Below, one piece after another: positions 1-11,705 of a stretch of DNA of 64,000 bases. Positions within the stretch are counted from its first letter, which is position 1; the number at the start of each line of letters is the position of its first letter. The notes beneath the pieces were generated by a model. It did not search any database. It was not told where the DNA came from and was given only the letters and a program-made list of their open reading frames with translations. Made by a program: the position numbers and the translations under genes. Source of the DNA: Phoebastria nigripes (Eukaryota; Chordata; Aves; Procellariiformes; Diomedeidae); the NCBI GenBank assembly GCA_035582835.1, contig JAYKAV010000423.1:38212-102211 (forward strand). The letters are read 5' to 3'.

Positions 1-3000
1 TAAGGCCTTTTGGTGATGTAAGCTCCTGTTTAGCTAAGGTCAGTGAGCACTAGTAAGCAGACAAATATGCCATTTGCTGAAAGTATGGACATATCTCACA
101 GAGGTGACGTCCAGCTGCTACTGAACTCTCTCTCTCCATGTCTAGCGTAAATGCCAGAGCAACCCAACAGACTGACTCCCCTCATGCTTATTGACAGCTG
201 AATCATGGCTACCCATATTTCAGGATACGTAATTGATGGAAATGTAACACCTATCTGGCATCCTTTTGCCTCTGTTTCTAGGAAGGCTCACCTTATTTTT
301 TTGTGATTTGGTGAATGTCCTACTTTTTTTCTGAGAACACATGGAAATTTTACACATCTCTTGGATGAGAAAGGAATAGAAAGCGTAAGACTGACTACAG
401 ATTTTGGCTGTGGGAAGGTGGTATAAGAAGGCCAACATGATACTTTCAACTTCTGTGTGGGAAAGGAGAGACTCTGTAGGTATTCATATATTGGCAACGA
501 CTTTGAGCTGCAGCTGCTTGCCTGGGAAAAGGTTGGTTAGGCTAAGCCTAATCCAAAATTACATCCAAAATTCCTTCCTGCACTGTACAATCTCTTCCCT
601 TCCTGAAGCACCTTTCCCTTCCAGAAATCCCCTCTCTCTTACTCTGAAATAGGTGTTTAGGCCACTTCTCTGGGAATGAGGAGACTGTTGTTCTAAGTAA
701 AATGGAGTTTTTTCATGGAAGAGGTTGAGTGGCCTGTCATGTCCCAGAACAGCTAATATCTTGGTCTGCAGGCACCGTACTTTCCCATATCATTCTGCCG
801 TCGCTCAACTATTAGATAAAATGCATATGAGCTGTTTGATCCTTCTTTTACATGTGCTTCCTGTTGAAAGGATAAATTTAGGCATCTACTTTCAGAGAAG
901 GTTGGGGCTGTGAATCCCTGAAAATAATTTCCTCAGACCACATCCAGATTTACCGCTGGGAAACATGATGGCATACCCAGGACCCTCTGAGAACTAGGTC
1001 TCATTGGGTTTCCTTTCTGTGGAAGTTACGGTGTGAATGGTAACTTGTGTGTGTGCTAGTTTTGTCCCATTATTGACTACAGGTATGGCCTTGGCATGCA
1101 TCAGAGACTGGGAAAATGAGTACTAAATCCGACCATACAGATATCCCAGTCAAGAACTGAAGCCCTATCCTCACCTCAGCAGGGCTTGTCAGCCAGTTTA
1201 TCTACTGTCTTTGACTGGCCTTCAGTTTCTCCAAACCGTTTTAGGTTTCTATCTCTTCCCAGGGAGATAGAGTACCTAATTCAGGCCTGGAATGACATTG
1301 GACAGCAGAGCAGCTAGAAATGAAGTATTATGATAATGAATAGCTAGGTCATACAGATGCAAGGAAATTATCAAATCGATTTGCCATGTGTCACACAGGG
1401 ATCCTCAACTCCCATTTGTTGGTGTTACATACTTGTTAGCTTGCACCTGGTCTCTGCTCTGGTGAAACCAGTACTTAGCTGTACCAGGTACTAGAGAACC
1501 TGGTGCGGCCCAGAGTAAAGCCATGCCACAGTCCAGGGTATACGTACACTATCTCATGAATCTCTTGATCCGGAGATCTTTGTCTTGGTGCTGACCAAAA
1601 AATGTCAGTAGAGACAGAGCCAATACAAATGTAACCTGAGGTTTTAAATACCTATGCATCTAAGTGCTATTTGTGACTACCATTTGCCTTTAGCTTTGAA
1701 TAAATTCACATGTCAATCATTTTTACTCATTCAAAGACTTACTTGCCTTCAAAATTGTAAAAAGAAACTATCAGAGTCAAAAAAGTCTTCCTTTTGGAAA
1801 GGATTTCTCCTCAGAGTTCCTTTTTGCTGCATTCTTTTCTCACGCATTCCTGGCATTACTAAGGTTTCAAAGGGCAGGTGCAAAAAAACCTAATAGAAGC
1901 AAGATTTAGCTTAGTTAATACCTTCCCTTCATGTAAAATTTGTCCCTAGGACACTACACTAGACACAGAAAAAAACATTCTGTCACTCCATCACATTGCT
2001 TCCTCTAGCTTTTCTCTTTTTTTACTAAGCCTCAGATATTATGGCTATTAATATTGTCAGATCCTCTTCTCAGCTTATCATAAAACATCTGCTCCCATTT
2101 TGTCCAGTTTGGTGGCAGAGATGTATGGCATGCTACAATGTCTTAATAATGTTCTTCTCTTGAATGAGTATCTTCCCTTTGATTCACACTGTTAAATAAT
2201 CTAATCCATGTGCTGGAATGACAGATACTACTTTGGAATCAACTGTAAGAATATTGGTTGGTATGGCAGGGGGACATTCCTCTGCTGGTTTATTTTTCTT
2301 TAGTATTAGTGTTACATTGGATTGTCTCAATGTCTGTAATAAATTGCTTTTCTCTCAGGAATTTTCAAATAATTTAGTTAAGAGATTGCTAACCATATGT
2401 AAAATAATTTCTATTCAGTCCTGGCCTACATCCATTAGTCCTAAAGCTATATTTTTTTAGAGATTTCATGTGGCTAGCCTGTCACTAAATGTACAGTAAA
2501 ATCCACATCTTTTTCTTTCCTTTTCTTTTTTAAGCTCTGGGGGGCTTTTTGGCAACACAAGCAACATAAACATTGTCCTGGGATGCCTAATATCATGTAA
2601 TGACTGAGACAAGTCAGTTAAAATATTTTATAAGATTCTTCAGCAATACTAAGAGCTTCTGATAATATCGGTTAGGCTAAAGGAAAGTCTAGTTTATTAG
2701 TTTACATGCTAGAACCTAACTACCATGTGTATGCTTTTTTAATTAGGCAGACTTTAAATTGAACACACCCATTCCACCCTTTTCCTGCTTCTCTGTTTTA
2801 AAGAGTTATGTACATCTTCTCCCAGTCCTTAATTTTATACCCAAACACCCATCTGAAAAACTGCACCTCATTCATTTATTTCCTTTATCTCCAATACTGA
2901 AACTGTCAAGTATAATACTGTGGCTCATTGAGATCCAGCGTGAAACACAACTACATTTCCTTCATGTTAGAGGTGTTTGCTTGGGAATCTTTGGGTTTAT

Positions 3001-3160
3001 TGATGTTTACCTAGCTAGTCAATGAGAATTTTTGTCAAGTAGTGGTGTATACATGGCAATGACAATGATAGTGTAATTTGCCTCTATTACTTCCTGATAT
3101 CAGGATTCTGCTGCACTGCCATTTTCATATCTGTTGTTATTATTTGTTTGACAGAATCAA
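1..3160. other. Non-coding stretch, nothing recognised
   Basis: AT-rich sequence with frequent stops in all frames. The longest open frames are under 90 codons, have no recognisable domain and look random. I see no RNA gene, microsatellite or clear transposon edge. It could contain diverged old repeats that are not recognisable by eye. Confidence 0.6.
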
Positions 3161-3165
3161 AAACA

Positions 3166-3305
3166 TGCCAGGTGCTTTGCAAAACAGAGAACAAGAAAAA
3201 TCCCTTTCCAGAAGAGATGACAGCCTGAATAGAAATGACATAATGGCAGGAGACAAAGGAAGCAGAAAGGGGAAGCAAAACAAGAGTTATAACCATAAGA
3301 TCATG
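3166..3305 (+). repeat. Old amniote interspersed repeat (SINE/LINE-tail-like), degraded
   Basis: The segment reads like a common reptile/bird repeat in which a 'ggtgctgtacaaacacag' type motif is followed by a 'tccctgcccc' / 'agagcttacaatc' type motif and then a purine-rich tail. Here the corresponding parts are GGTGCTTTGCAAAACAGAG at about 3172-3190, ATCCCTTTCCAGAAGAG about ten bases later, and a GACAAAGGAAGCAGAAAGG tail. Divergence is high, so the family name is left open. The assignment is recognition from memory and was not aligned. Confidence 0.4.
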
Positions 3306-3614
3306 AGATTGGTTTGGAGGCACAGTGAACGCTATGAGGCATTTTTTTAAAGCGCATAAGGACTGTAGTTGGGATTAGAGAATGGAAATGTAGAAAAGAA
3401 CCATGGAAAGGAATGGAGAAGAAGGGAGGAACAGACTGGCAACAGGAGGAAGAGTAAACAGAGGTGTATGGGAGAGGCCAGAACACACACCTGACAAACT
3501 GAGGATTATGACTAATGGCAAGAATGAAAGACCACATCTGAAGAGCATGATGATTCCAGGAGGATGGCGAAGCAGGACATGGCGATGCTGCTAGGGAGAG
3601 AAGAGCCAGCAAAG

Positions 3615-3640
3615 CTGCCCTGGAAGCCTGCCCTGGAAGC
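3615..3640. repeat. Perfect tandem duplication, 13 bp x 2
   Basis: CTGCCCTGGAAGC occurs at 3615-3627 and again at 3628-3640 with no mismatch. This is typical of replication slippage. It lies about 90 bp upstream of a second perfect tandem duplication. Confidence 0.9.
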
Positions 3641-3730
3641 TCCTCACACTAATATAACCCTGCTTCCCCATCTTCTTTCTAGCTCCCCTCTCATACACAA
3701 AATACGTATATAGAAGAGCAAAGGAGAAGG

Positions 3731-3760
3731 AGAAGCAGCTAAATCAGAAGCAGCTAAATC
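3731..3760. repeat. Perfect tandem duplication, 15 bp x 2
   Basis: AGAAGCAGCTAAATC is present twice head-to-tail (3731-3745, 3746-3760). Recent slippage is likely because the copies are identical. Confidence 0.9.
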
Positions 3761-6149
3761 AAACATTTCCAAAGATCCTGCTGGGGAAGAAGTTTAAGCT
3801 GGGATGATACAGATTTACTCCTACTGATGCTGCTGCTGGTAGCAAGCGGCAGAGAGCATCCTGTTAGCCTTTCTCATACAGACAAATCAATGGGAGTCTT
3901 TGCCACTACTTACAAATAGGCCTTGCTGAGAGATACTCAGCAAAATTATAATACTCCAGCCAATCCAGGACATTTTAAAATGTCCTTTCATTCTAGATCA
4001 GAAAGAAGCAGAAATGATAACGTTCACAGTGAAATGGGAACAGGGAAGAAAAATATTTGAGCAGTTTCTTTTAAAGTTGAAAATAATCATTTCAGTATTA
4101 CAGAAAAATATAAGGGTGATTTTGCTCATTGAAAAAAATACATTTTATAACTTTTCATGTAAATTTCTGATAAAATTGGGAATTATTTTGATTATGTTGG
4201 ATTGGCTTTTTCTTTTTTTTCTTCTAGAAAATTGGTGTTGTTTTTAGAAGGAAACTGGAAAATTGCCATTTTCAATCTGTCAGACATTTTAAACCACCCT
4301 GATTTCCAAGGTAAGAATTCTTCAGGAGTAAGAAAGCTGCAAAGTGGCCAGTTTAATCTCTTCCTCACTTCCTTCTCCTCTGCTTCGGTGATCAGATGTA
4401 TCTAATGATTAGGCTGCAAAGAGCAAAACCAGTTTCTATGTCTCCCTGACAAAAGGCATTTTGCCAACTTCTTTAAGAATTATTAACTAGATCTGCTTAC
4501 AGGAAGTCACTTTTTTTCTGCAGACTATGTCTCCATTTAAATCCTCCTCACAGCTCTTCCATTTTGCCTGGGAAAGTTTATCAGAAAGCACACTGGAAAG
4601 GCTCAGATCTTTCTGTCTCCAGTGAAATTGTTTTTAGACATAGTTATAGCTTGGCAGATGTACTGGTATGACAGTTGAGAGACTACTGCTGGTAATGGAG
4701 TATTCTATTACTTTGGCATANATAGACACTTTTTGCTTGGTACTTCTGACTGCAAAGTATTGATGTTTAGGGTACTATAGGTACTTACCCATTGTCTTTT
4801 TTCTTATAAGTTTTAGAGGACAGCACTGGATAAATTTTTCTTCTCCTTCAGGGTAACACAGCTTTGCATGAGTCATTCATCTTGAATGTACACCAGAGTG
4901 ATATCAAGTTGGTTGTTGTGACACCTTATCAATATGATGCCCATTTTTAGTCTCTTCTAGCAGTGGAATGATTTAAGTGTTGTCTAGTGGAGACAATGGC
5001 CTCGTTTAAGAATATCTTGGTGACTCTGGATAGGAGTCAAATAATTCATCTAGGTGAGGAGGAGACAATTGAAAGTCATAGCTGAAATATTACCAAAAAT
5101 CCTTAACTGGTTGGGTTTGTCCATCATTTGCTTGAAGATTTTGGTAAATAGTGGCTTACTGGATTCTCAAATGGCAGCAATGGCCAAGTACATTTTTTTT
5201 TTATTGTCTTCAATTTGAACTTTGCTTAAGTTAATTAAACTCTTGTCACCTTGGGGTACCATTTTAGCAATGAGGTTCACAGGACCTACTCTGTCAATGT
5301 AGAAACGTCAGCTACTGAAGAACATACCAGGTATAAAGAGTTAACACAATGCTCAGCAGTGCTTGAAGAATTGGGCCCACCTCAGTAATTTCTCTCCACT
5401 GTTATTAAAATAATACTGTATTTAAATCATATAGCTATGGTGTCAACTTGCAAAATCTACCCTGCTTAAATTCCTCTTGCAATCAAATGTAGCTCAAAGT
5501 TTTATAACAGTCCACGTATCATTAAAAAATAGAGATTGCAAAACAGCGTCATAGTATCTCCCCATAACACAGAATTTTTTACATATCATTTTTACATATT
5601 TGAAAGAACCCCATTAAATCAGTTGCATACAACTTTTTGCAATAATAGGCTCAGCATAAAGCAATATAAAAACATAGTTAATATTTCTTCTAATTATATT
5701 TAGCCAAACTCCAGATTTTGCATAATTTTGCTCCTGCTTCTGGCATGATAGCAGATATGGAAGATGTGTGTACCTATCTTTTGACCCTGAGAGAAGATTC
5801 CACTGTGTGGCACCTTCCCACCTTCTGCTACCAAAAAAAAAAGATAACTTCAATTGGGAAAGGTGGCATAACCTCTGAAAACTGCAGTTTGACCTACCTT
5901 CTGAGTTCAGACACTGAACTGGATGCATGATTTGGGAAGGGATTTAACACCAGCTACCTCAGTAGCCACGTGGTGTTAAAGGAAAAAGGCTGAAAAAAAA
6001 AAAGAGTATTACAATGTATCCTGAGAGTAAAGGACAGCATGGTTATTTTGCCTATAATTTTATTTATTTTTTTTAACCTTGCCTATACTTTTCCTGCCAA
6101 TCTTTTCCTATTGTTATCTATCATCTTTTCCAGGAAGACACTTGGTTGT

Positions 6150-6915
6150 GCATAAAGTAAGAATAGCTGCACTGACTCAAACCACAAGTCCACGTAGCCC
6201 TGTGTACCTGGCAGGTGTCCTGCCTTGGTAGGGGTACAGTCCTGTTGTTATGAGGCCTCCACTGTCCCCTACAGATTAAGGACACTTTCAGCTGTTGACT
6301 TCCAGACATCTTCAGGGCTCTGTATCCAATATGTACAGTTCAAATGCTTCCTAAATCAGGGGGTGCACTATGTTTAATAGTCTGAATTTGTCCTAGATCC
6401 TGTGAATTTACTTCCTCCTTCTGTCTCTCTTTCCCTGTCTTGCCCTTCTTTCTTCTGAAATAGAATGACCAGGGCTGCATGAATTATTCAACATAAGAGT
6501 GTATGATGTATTTATACAGTGATATAGCGATACAGTGTATTTATACAGTGATATATATATATGTTTTATATTTTGTTTACAGTTTCTTTCTTAATCATCC
6601 AAATATCCTGTTTCACATTTTCACTTGATACTGAGTGCTCGACTTGATGTTTTCAGACAGCTGTCTAATATTAATTCAGTATTTTTTTCTTCTCAAGCAA
6701 TAGTTCATTTGTAGTCCCTGCCTGTGTATGTATAGTTAGACTTATTTTTCCCTGTGCATTTCTTTCTGCTTTATCAAATTTCATCATCACTTTATTGCCA
6801 ATGGCATTCAAAATTGTGAAATCATTTTGCAGTTCCTTACAGGCAGCTTCTAATTTAATTTTTAAAAATCATTTTGTATCAAACTTTCTCATCTGACAGT
6901 TCTTAGATATCACAT
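6150..6915 (-). mobile_element. Ancient L3/CR1-like LINE relic (3' half of ORF2 and tail)
   Basis: Read on the plus strand, this runs through landmarks of an old amniote CR1/L3 element in antisense order. The 3'-tail motif resembles 'taagaatggccatactgggtcag...ggtccatctagcccagtatcctg' (here from about 6158). A thumb-region segment near 6466-6525 has the 'ggatttatatagtg' landmark, and 'gatgttttcagacagctgtc' lies near 6648. A 'tgtatgtatagtt' / 'gtgcatttctttctgcttta' segment near 6726-6790 is followed by 'ttttgtatcaaactttctcatctg' near 6870. All are diverged and interrupted by stops and indels, and a 29-bp-offset direct repeat (6507-6555) sits inside. This element is far older than the avian CR1s in this window. 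Family subtype and exact ends cannot be fixed without alignment. Confidence 0.65.
6507..6555. repeat. Direct repeat, 20 bp identical at 29-bp offset
   Basis: TGTATTTATACAGTGATATA occurs at 6507-6526 and again at 6536-6555, followed by a short (TA)n run. It lies within the L3/CR1 relic and was probably produced by slippage after insertion. Confidence 0.85.
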
Positions 6916-9613
6916 TTCCCTTTACTACTAATAAAAGTACTTTTGCTTAAATTCTTTGTTTTAATTCATGCCTCAGTCCAGGAATCTTTGCACACACTTA
7001 AGTGCCCAGTTGCTATAATTCACTTCTGCATTTTTCGGGATGGGGGAGGAAGACCTTCAAGCTATTGTCATTTATGTTTTATTAATTGGAAACCTTAAAA
7101 GTAGAATTTAGACCTTCTTATTGCCTACTGGTTCTGACAGAGTGGTTATACAACCTTCGGAGTGAAAAATTGCTACGGGCTAGATCCATAAAGTGCATTT
7201 AGAAATAGCCTTTGGCCTCTTAGATGTCCTGCCTCCTCACAGAAGCTATAAACCCAGATTAGGCACATCCCTCTACACTGAAAGAGGGCAGCTGGGTGTT
7301 TAGCAACAGCATCCACCAACTCTGGCGTACCAGGCAGGTAACAGTCTGAGTGAACTAGAGAAACAGCCAGATGGGGGAAATAAAACAAGTGAATGGTGTA
7401 CTGATATTGGTATATTTTTCAACACTGACTTACTCATGGGACTACAGGGTGTTGCGAGGTGAGACTTTCAACATCTCTCCCACGGTAGCTGCTGTTCTTG
7501 TTTATCCCACTATTCCCTGCAGTGAGCTCTAGCATCAAACTACAATGCTGAGGTGCCAATCCCTCTCTTTCTCTCTGTCCCAGTAAATATTGAACTTTCA
7601 GGCTTAGGCAACAACTGAGTGGACTTTGGGGAACTACTCTGTCAGTGTGAGCACCAAAGCTGCATTTAGCCACTTCTGTTTCATTGCAGGTCTAAGATGG
7701 GGTCTGTGTTACAATACCAGTGAAAGCAGTGAGAAATAATTTGAACCCTGACTTAGCAAATCTGTTAAACTTGCTTGTGTAAAAAGGAATCACTTCTGTT
7801 TCTCCCATGTGCTAACTTCACTGAAATGGCATTTTAGTAATTCTCCAAAACCTATTCTCTGTCTACACAAGGATTATGCCATGACCCATGTTATCTTATG
7901 TGAATACTGAGAGTATGTAATTGTGGACAGGTGAGTAGACCCTATGAGCTATTAGCATTCATAACATACCAGAAATCTTACATAGTGGGGGAAATAAGTG
8001 GGCGATATAAGTGGGCGATGGCTGACATTTAGTGTTTCTCAAGCTGAGTTGCATCTTGGATATTTGAGAGGAGGAATGAAGGTGTATTTTTTTTTTTTTT
8101 TTTAGAAACATCTCCACTTGACTGTATTAAAAAACCCACAGAAATATGTAGTACTGTGTTTATTTTTCTGTAGTTATAAAAGTAATTCTTCCAAAAGCTA
8201 TAGCTATACTCAGCTGGCCAGTGACAAAAGAGAACTAGCTGTCAGAGGAGATTTGTGATGTTCCTAGAGAAAGTGTTATGAATTTCCATCTGTTCCATTA
8301 CAGTGTAGATGCCTGTAAATCTTCCTCTGAATCAGTAGAACTTTGGGAACTAATAAGCCAAAAATTAAGAGACTCCATAAACTATCAAATCAAACTGCCA
8401 TGCAATGTTTTAAAAATGAATAAGCCCTGAATGACTGCTATCTTTATCTCTATCATCTATATCTAAGTATCTATATTGATATAGGCTAGTTCCCACATTT
8501 ATAATTAATTTCTTACTTTATCAGTTTATTAGACATATATGTTGGCCCAGTGTCTCCACTGCTTCAGCAATTTTTTGTATTCCTGACGTTAACTTTAACG
8601 GGTTCTGCTTTTTAATCAACAGATACTAATTGAGTAACAATGGCAGGCAGCAATAAAATAAAAATGAGTGAACAGAAATCTGGGATTAGAGGAAAACTCA
8701 TAACAAATCCCAGGTCAGCCAGTCTTTCCTGGTATGTACTGGGCAGGCACAGCTCTTTTTATATACAATGCCAAAATGGCGAAGAAAGTGGATTTTCATG
8801 CACTGATGCCAAATAACAGTAAAGCCATTTCTAGGAGATCTAATGTACTCGGTGACACAAAGGAAGGAACTGGTAGAAAGGCTGTGGCTTTAAACTTGGT
8901 CAAAAAATTCTAAGTAATAACTTTAAGTTGATGAACTTTTTTGCCAGCTCTGCCATTNTGTGTTCACATGAGGTCCTTCAGGAACGCTCACTCCTTGTTC
9001 ACAGCCCATCTCAGCAGCCCTTTCTAGCTCTTTTCTTTCTATGCAGACTGGGATCAAAGACTGGATGTCCACACGCTTTTTCAGTACAGTCTGTAGCCCT
9101 TCTTTTACCTTCACTTGGACTTGTTCTTGCATCACTTCATTGGTTGTTGGCCTCACATTTATTTAAGATTTTTCTGTCTTTTTAGTTGTGTTTTGAATGT
9201 AAACTATACTTACATTATTGAAAGTTGGATTTGGTACAATCGTTTGTTCTAATCCAAACCCCCAGAATTTAGGAAGTGAGAAATGATTGGTTCTTTAGAG
9301 AAAAAAAAAAAAAAAGAATCATCTTCTCTAGTTCTGTAAAAGCAAAACTTTTCCTGTAACATAACTTTGTAGTAAGGTTTCTAAAAGTTTGGGAACTCAA
9401 CTTGAAACCATTTATGGAAATCTAACTTTTTTTTTAAGTACTGATTTCCAAACCTCCAAAATACAGGAATTCTCAGAATTTATTACAAACTGCAGGAATA
9501 TAAAAAAGATGGAACAGCCTAAGTTAGTGACTTTTCTTTTACACTTAAGGCCTTGATTTATTTTATGCTCAATCTCTCTCTTTCTTACAAATGCATACAC
9601 ATGTCTGCACTTT
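6916..9613. other. Non-coding stretch with short homopolymers
   Basis: No gene supported. It holds a T17 run (8087-8103), an A-run near 9301-9315, a perfect 13-bp tandem duplication (7994-8019), and one charged open frame (8923-9156, minus) discussed as a weak coding suspect. The rest is AT-rich and unremarkable. Confidence 0.55.
7994..8019. repeat. Perfect tandem duplication, 13 bp x 2
   Basis: ATAAGTGGGCGAT is repeated head-to-tail at 7994-8006 and 8007-8019 without mismatch. Confidence 0.9.
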
Positions 9614-9688
9614 CATAGAATAGAATCATAGAATTGTCAATTCATAGAATCTTTGAGGTTGGAAAAGACCTTTAAGATCGAGTCCTCC
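9614..9688 (-). repeat. CR1 3' UTR and terminal short repeats
   Basis: In element orientation this is the 'ggactcgatcttaaaggtc' type UTR end followed by imperfect ATTCTATGA units, the short 3' repeat that CR1 RT recognises. The tail is partly scrambled (AATTGTCAATT in the middle), giving a local inverted repeat. Confidence 0.85.
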
Positions 9689-9689
9689 C

Positions 9690-9866
9690 CAACTTGGTGT
9701 CATCTGCAAACTTACTGAAGGTGCACTCAATCCCCTCGTCCAGATTATTGATGAAGATATTAAACAGAACTGGCCCCAGTACTGAGCCCTGGGGAACACC
9801 ACTTGTGACTGGCCGCCAACTGGATTTAACTCCATTCACCATACACAGCTCTTTGGGCCTGGCCAT
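9690..9866 (-). pseudogene. CR1 ORF2 fragment: RT palm with FADD box, then deletion junction
   Basis: Continuation of the same RT after a frameshift. [11 protein letters not shown] (motif B) and the catalytic FADD box (motif C) with following TKLG are clear. Immediately after TKLG the reading frame meets the CR1 3' UTR instead of the thumb domain, marking the internal deletion at about 9685-9690. The fragment codes for nothing functional on its own. Confidence 0.88.
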
Positions 9867-11133
9867 CCAGCCAGTTTTTTACCCAGCGAAGTATACGCCC
9901 GTCCAAGCCATGAGCAGCCAGTTTCTTCAGGAGAATGCTGTGGGAAACGGTGTCAAAGGCTTTACTGAATTCTAGGTAGACAACATCCACAGCCTTTCCC
10001 TCCTCCACTAAGCGTGTCACCTTGTCATAGAAGGAGATCAGGTTAGTCAAGCAGGACCTGCCTTTCATAAACCCATGCTGACTGGGCCTGATCACCTGCT
10101 TGTCCTGTACATACCGCGTGATGACACTCAAGATGATCTGCTCCATAACAGAGCAGATCCAAGCACCAAGCACCAAGGTCACACTGACAGGCCTGTAGTT
10201 CCCCGGATCCTCCTTCTGCCTCTTCTTGTAGATGGGTATCACATTTGCTAACCTCCAATCAACTGGGACCTCCCCGGTTAGCCAGGACTGCTGATAAAGG
10301 ATTGAAAGTGGCTCGGTGAGCACTTCTGCCAGCTCCCTCAGTCCCCTTGGGTGGATCNCATNTGNCCCCATAGACTTGTGTGTGTCTAAGTGGTGTAGCA
10401 GGTCGCTAACCGTTTCCCCTTGGATTATGGGGGCTTCATTCTGCTCCCCGTCCCTGTCTTCCAGCTCAGGGGGCTGGGTACCCGGAGAACAACTGGTCTT
10501 ACTATTAAAGACTGAGGCANAGAAGGCNTTAAGTACCTCAGNCTTTTCCTCAACCTTTGTCACTATGTTTCCCCCCGCTTCCAATAAAGGATGGAGATTC
10601 TCCTTAGCCCTCCTTTTCTTGCTAATGTATTTATAGAAACATTTTTTATTGTCTTTTACGGCAGGAGCCAGATTAAGTTCTAGCTGGGCTTTGGCCCTTC
10701 TANTTTTCTCCCTGCATGAGCTCACAACATCCTTGTAGTCCTCCTGAGTTGCCTGCCCCTTCTTCCAAAGGTCATAAACTCTCCTTTTTTTCCTGAGTTC
10801 NAGCCAAAGCTCTCTGTTCAGCCAGGCNGGTCTTCTTCCCCACCGACTTGTCTTTTGGCACATGGGGACAGCCTGCTCCTGTGCCTTTAAGATTTCCTTC
10901 TTGAAGAATGTCCAGCCTTCCTGGACTCCTCNGCCCTCCAGGACTGCCTCCCAAGGGACTCTGTCAACCAGGCTCCTAAAGAGGTCAAAGTCTGCCCTCC
11001 CGAAGTCCAAGGGAGCAGCTCTGCTGANCCCCCTCCTTACTTCTCCAAGAATCGAAAACTCTATCATTTCATGATCGCTGTGCCCAAGACAGCCTCCAAC
11101 CATCACATCACCCACAAGTCCTTCTCTGTTCAC
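9826..11133 (-). pseudogene. CR1 ORF2 fragment: endonuclease end and reverse transcriptase
   Basis: A 435-codon frame without a stop, although ten or so codons contain N. It opens with the end of the endonuclease (SDH at residues 19-21), passes the spacer, and enters the RT fingers/palm (IPIYKK, NYRPVS, QHGF near residues 310-355). The motif A region is YLEFSKAFD at 386-394. Most CR1 copies I know have Asp where this copy has Glu388, the first carboxylate of the RT catalytic triad. If the base is real, this copy's RT would be crippled even without the breaks. The frame ends by a second frameshift near 9840-9866, just before the VPQG motif. Start chosen only as the first in-frame Met after the frameshift; it is not biological. 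Confidence 0.9.
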
Positions 11134-11705
11134 AACAACAGGTCCAGCAGGGCGCCTTCCCTAGTTGGCTCACTCACCAGCTGTGTCGGGAAGCTGTCTT
11201 CCACACACTCCAGGAAGCTCCTAGACTGTTTCCTCTCTGCTGTATTGTATTTCCAGCAGACATCCGGTAAGTTGAAGTCCCCGACAAGAACAAGGGCTAG
11301 CGATTGTGAGACTTCTCCCAGCTGCTTATAGAATATTTTGTCTGCCTCTTCATCCTGGTTGGGTGATCTATAACAGACTCCCACAATGATATCTGCCTTG
11401 TTGGCCTTCCCCCTGATTCTTACGTATAAACACTTAACCCTATCGTTACCATCATTAAGCTCTGGACAGTCAAAACACTCCCTAATGTACAGGGCTACCC
11501 CACCGCCTCTCCTTCCTTGCCTATCCCTTCTGAAGAGTTTATAGCCACCCATTGCAGCACTCCAGTTGTGAGAGTCATCCCACCATGTTTCCATGATGGC
11601 AACTATATCATAGTTTTCCTGCTCCACAATGGCTTCCAGCTCCTCTTGTTTGTTGCCCATGCTGTGTGCATTGGTGTAGATGAGTAGCCAGGGAAGTCTC
11701 CCCAC
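11130..11705 (-). pseudogene. CR1 ORF2 fragment: AP-like endonuclease domain
   Basis: About 191 codons open on the minus strand. The domain nicks target DNA to prime reverse transcription. Visible landmarks are the NAHS motif (N12), the catalytic-type Glu in METWWD (E39), the GGGVALYI strand (67-74), VCYRSP (110-115) and GDFNLPD with D143 and N145. The final motif, with the catalytic His (HSDHE), is not in this frame: it follows in the next fragment after a small frameshift at about 11130-11134. The upstream Met codon coincides with the element's truncation point and is unlikely to be a real start. ORF2 normally begins further upstream. Confidence 0.9.

Larger units (their letters stand above)
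3306..6145. other. Non-coding stretch with two tiny tandem duplications
   Basis: No gene recognised. Short frames on both strands (for example about 104 codons on the minus strand at 5614-5928) have no domain and no codon pattern suggesting selection. Contains the 13-bp and 15-bp duplications listed separately and one ambiguous base near 4721. Confidence 0.6.

Noticed and set aside
10316..11331. Several 70-106-codon plus-strand frames
   Set aside because: All lie antisense to the CR1 endonuclease/RT at 9.6-11.7 kb and have no independent support.
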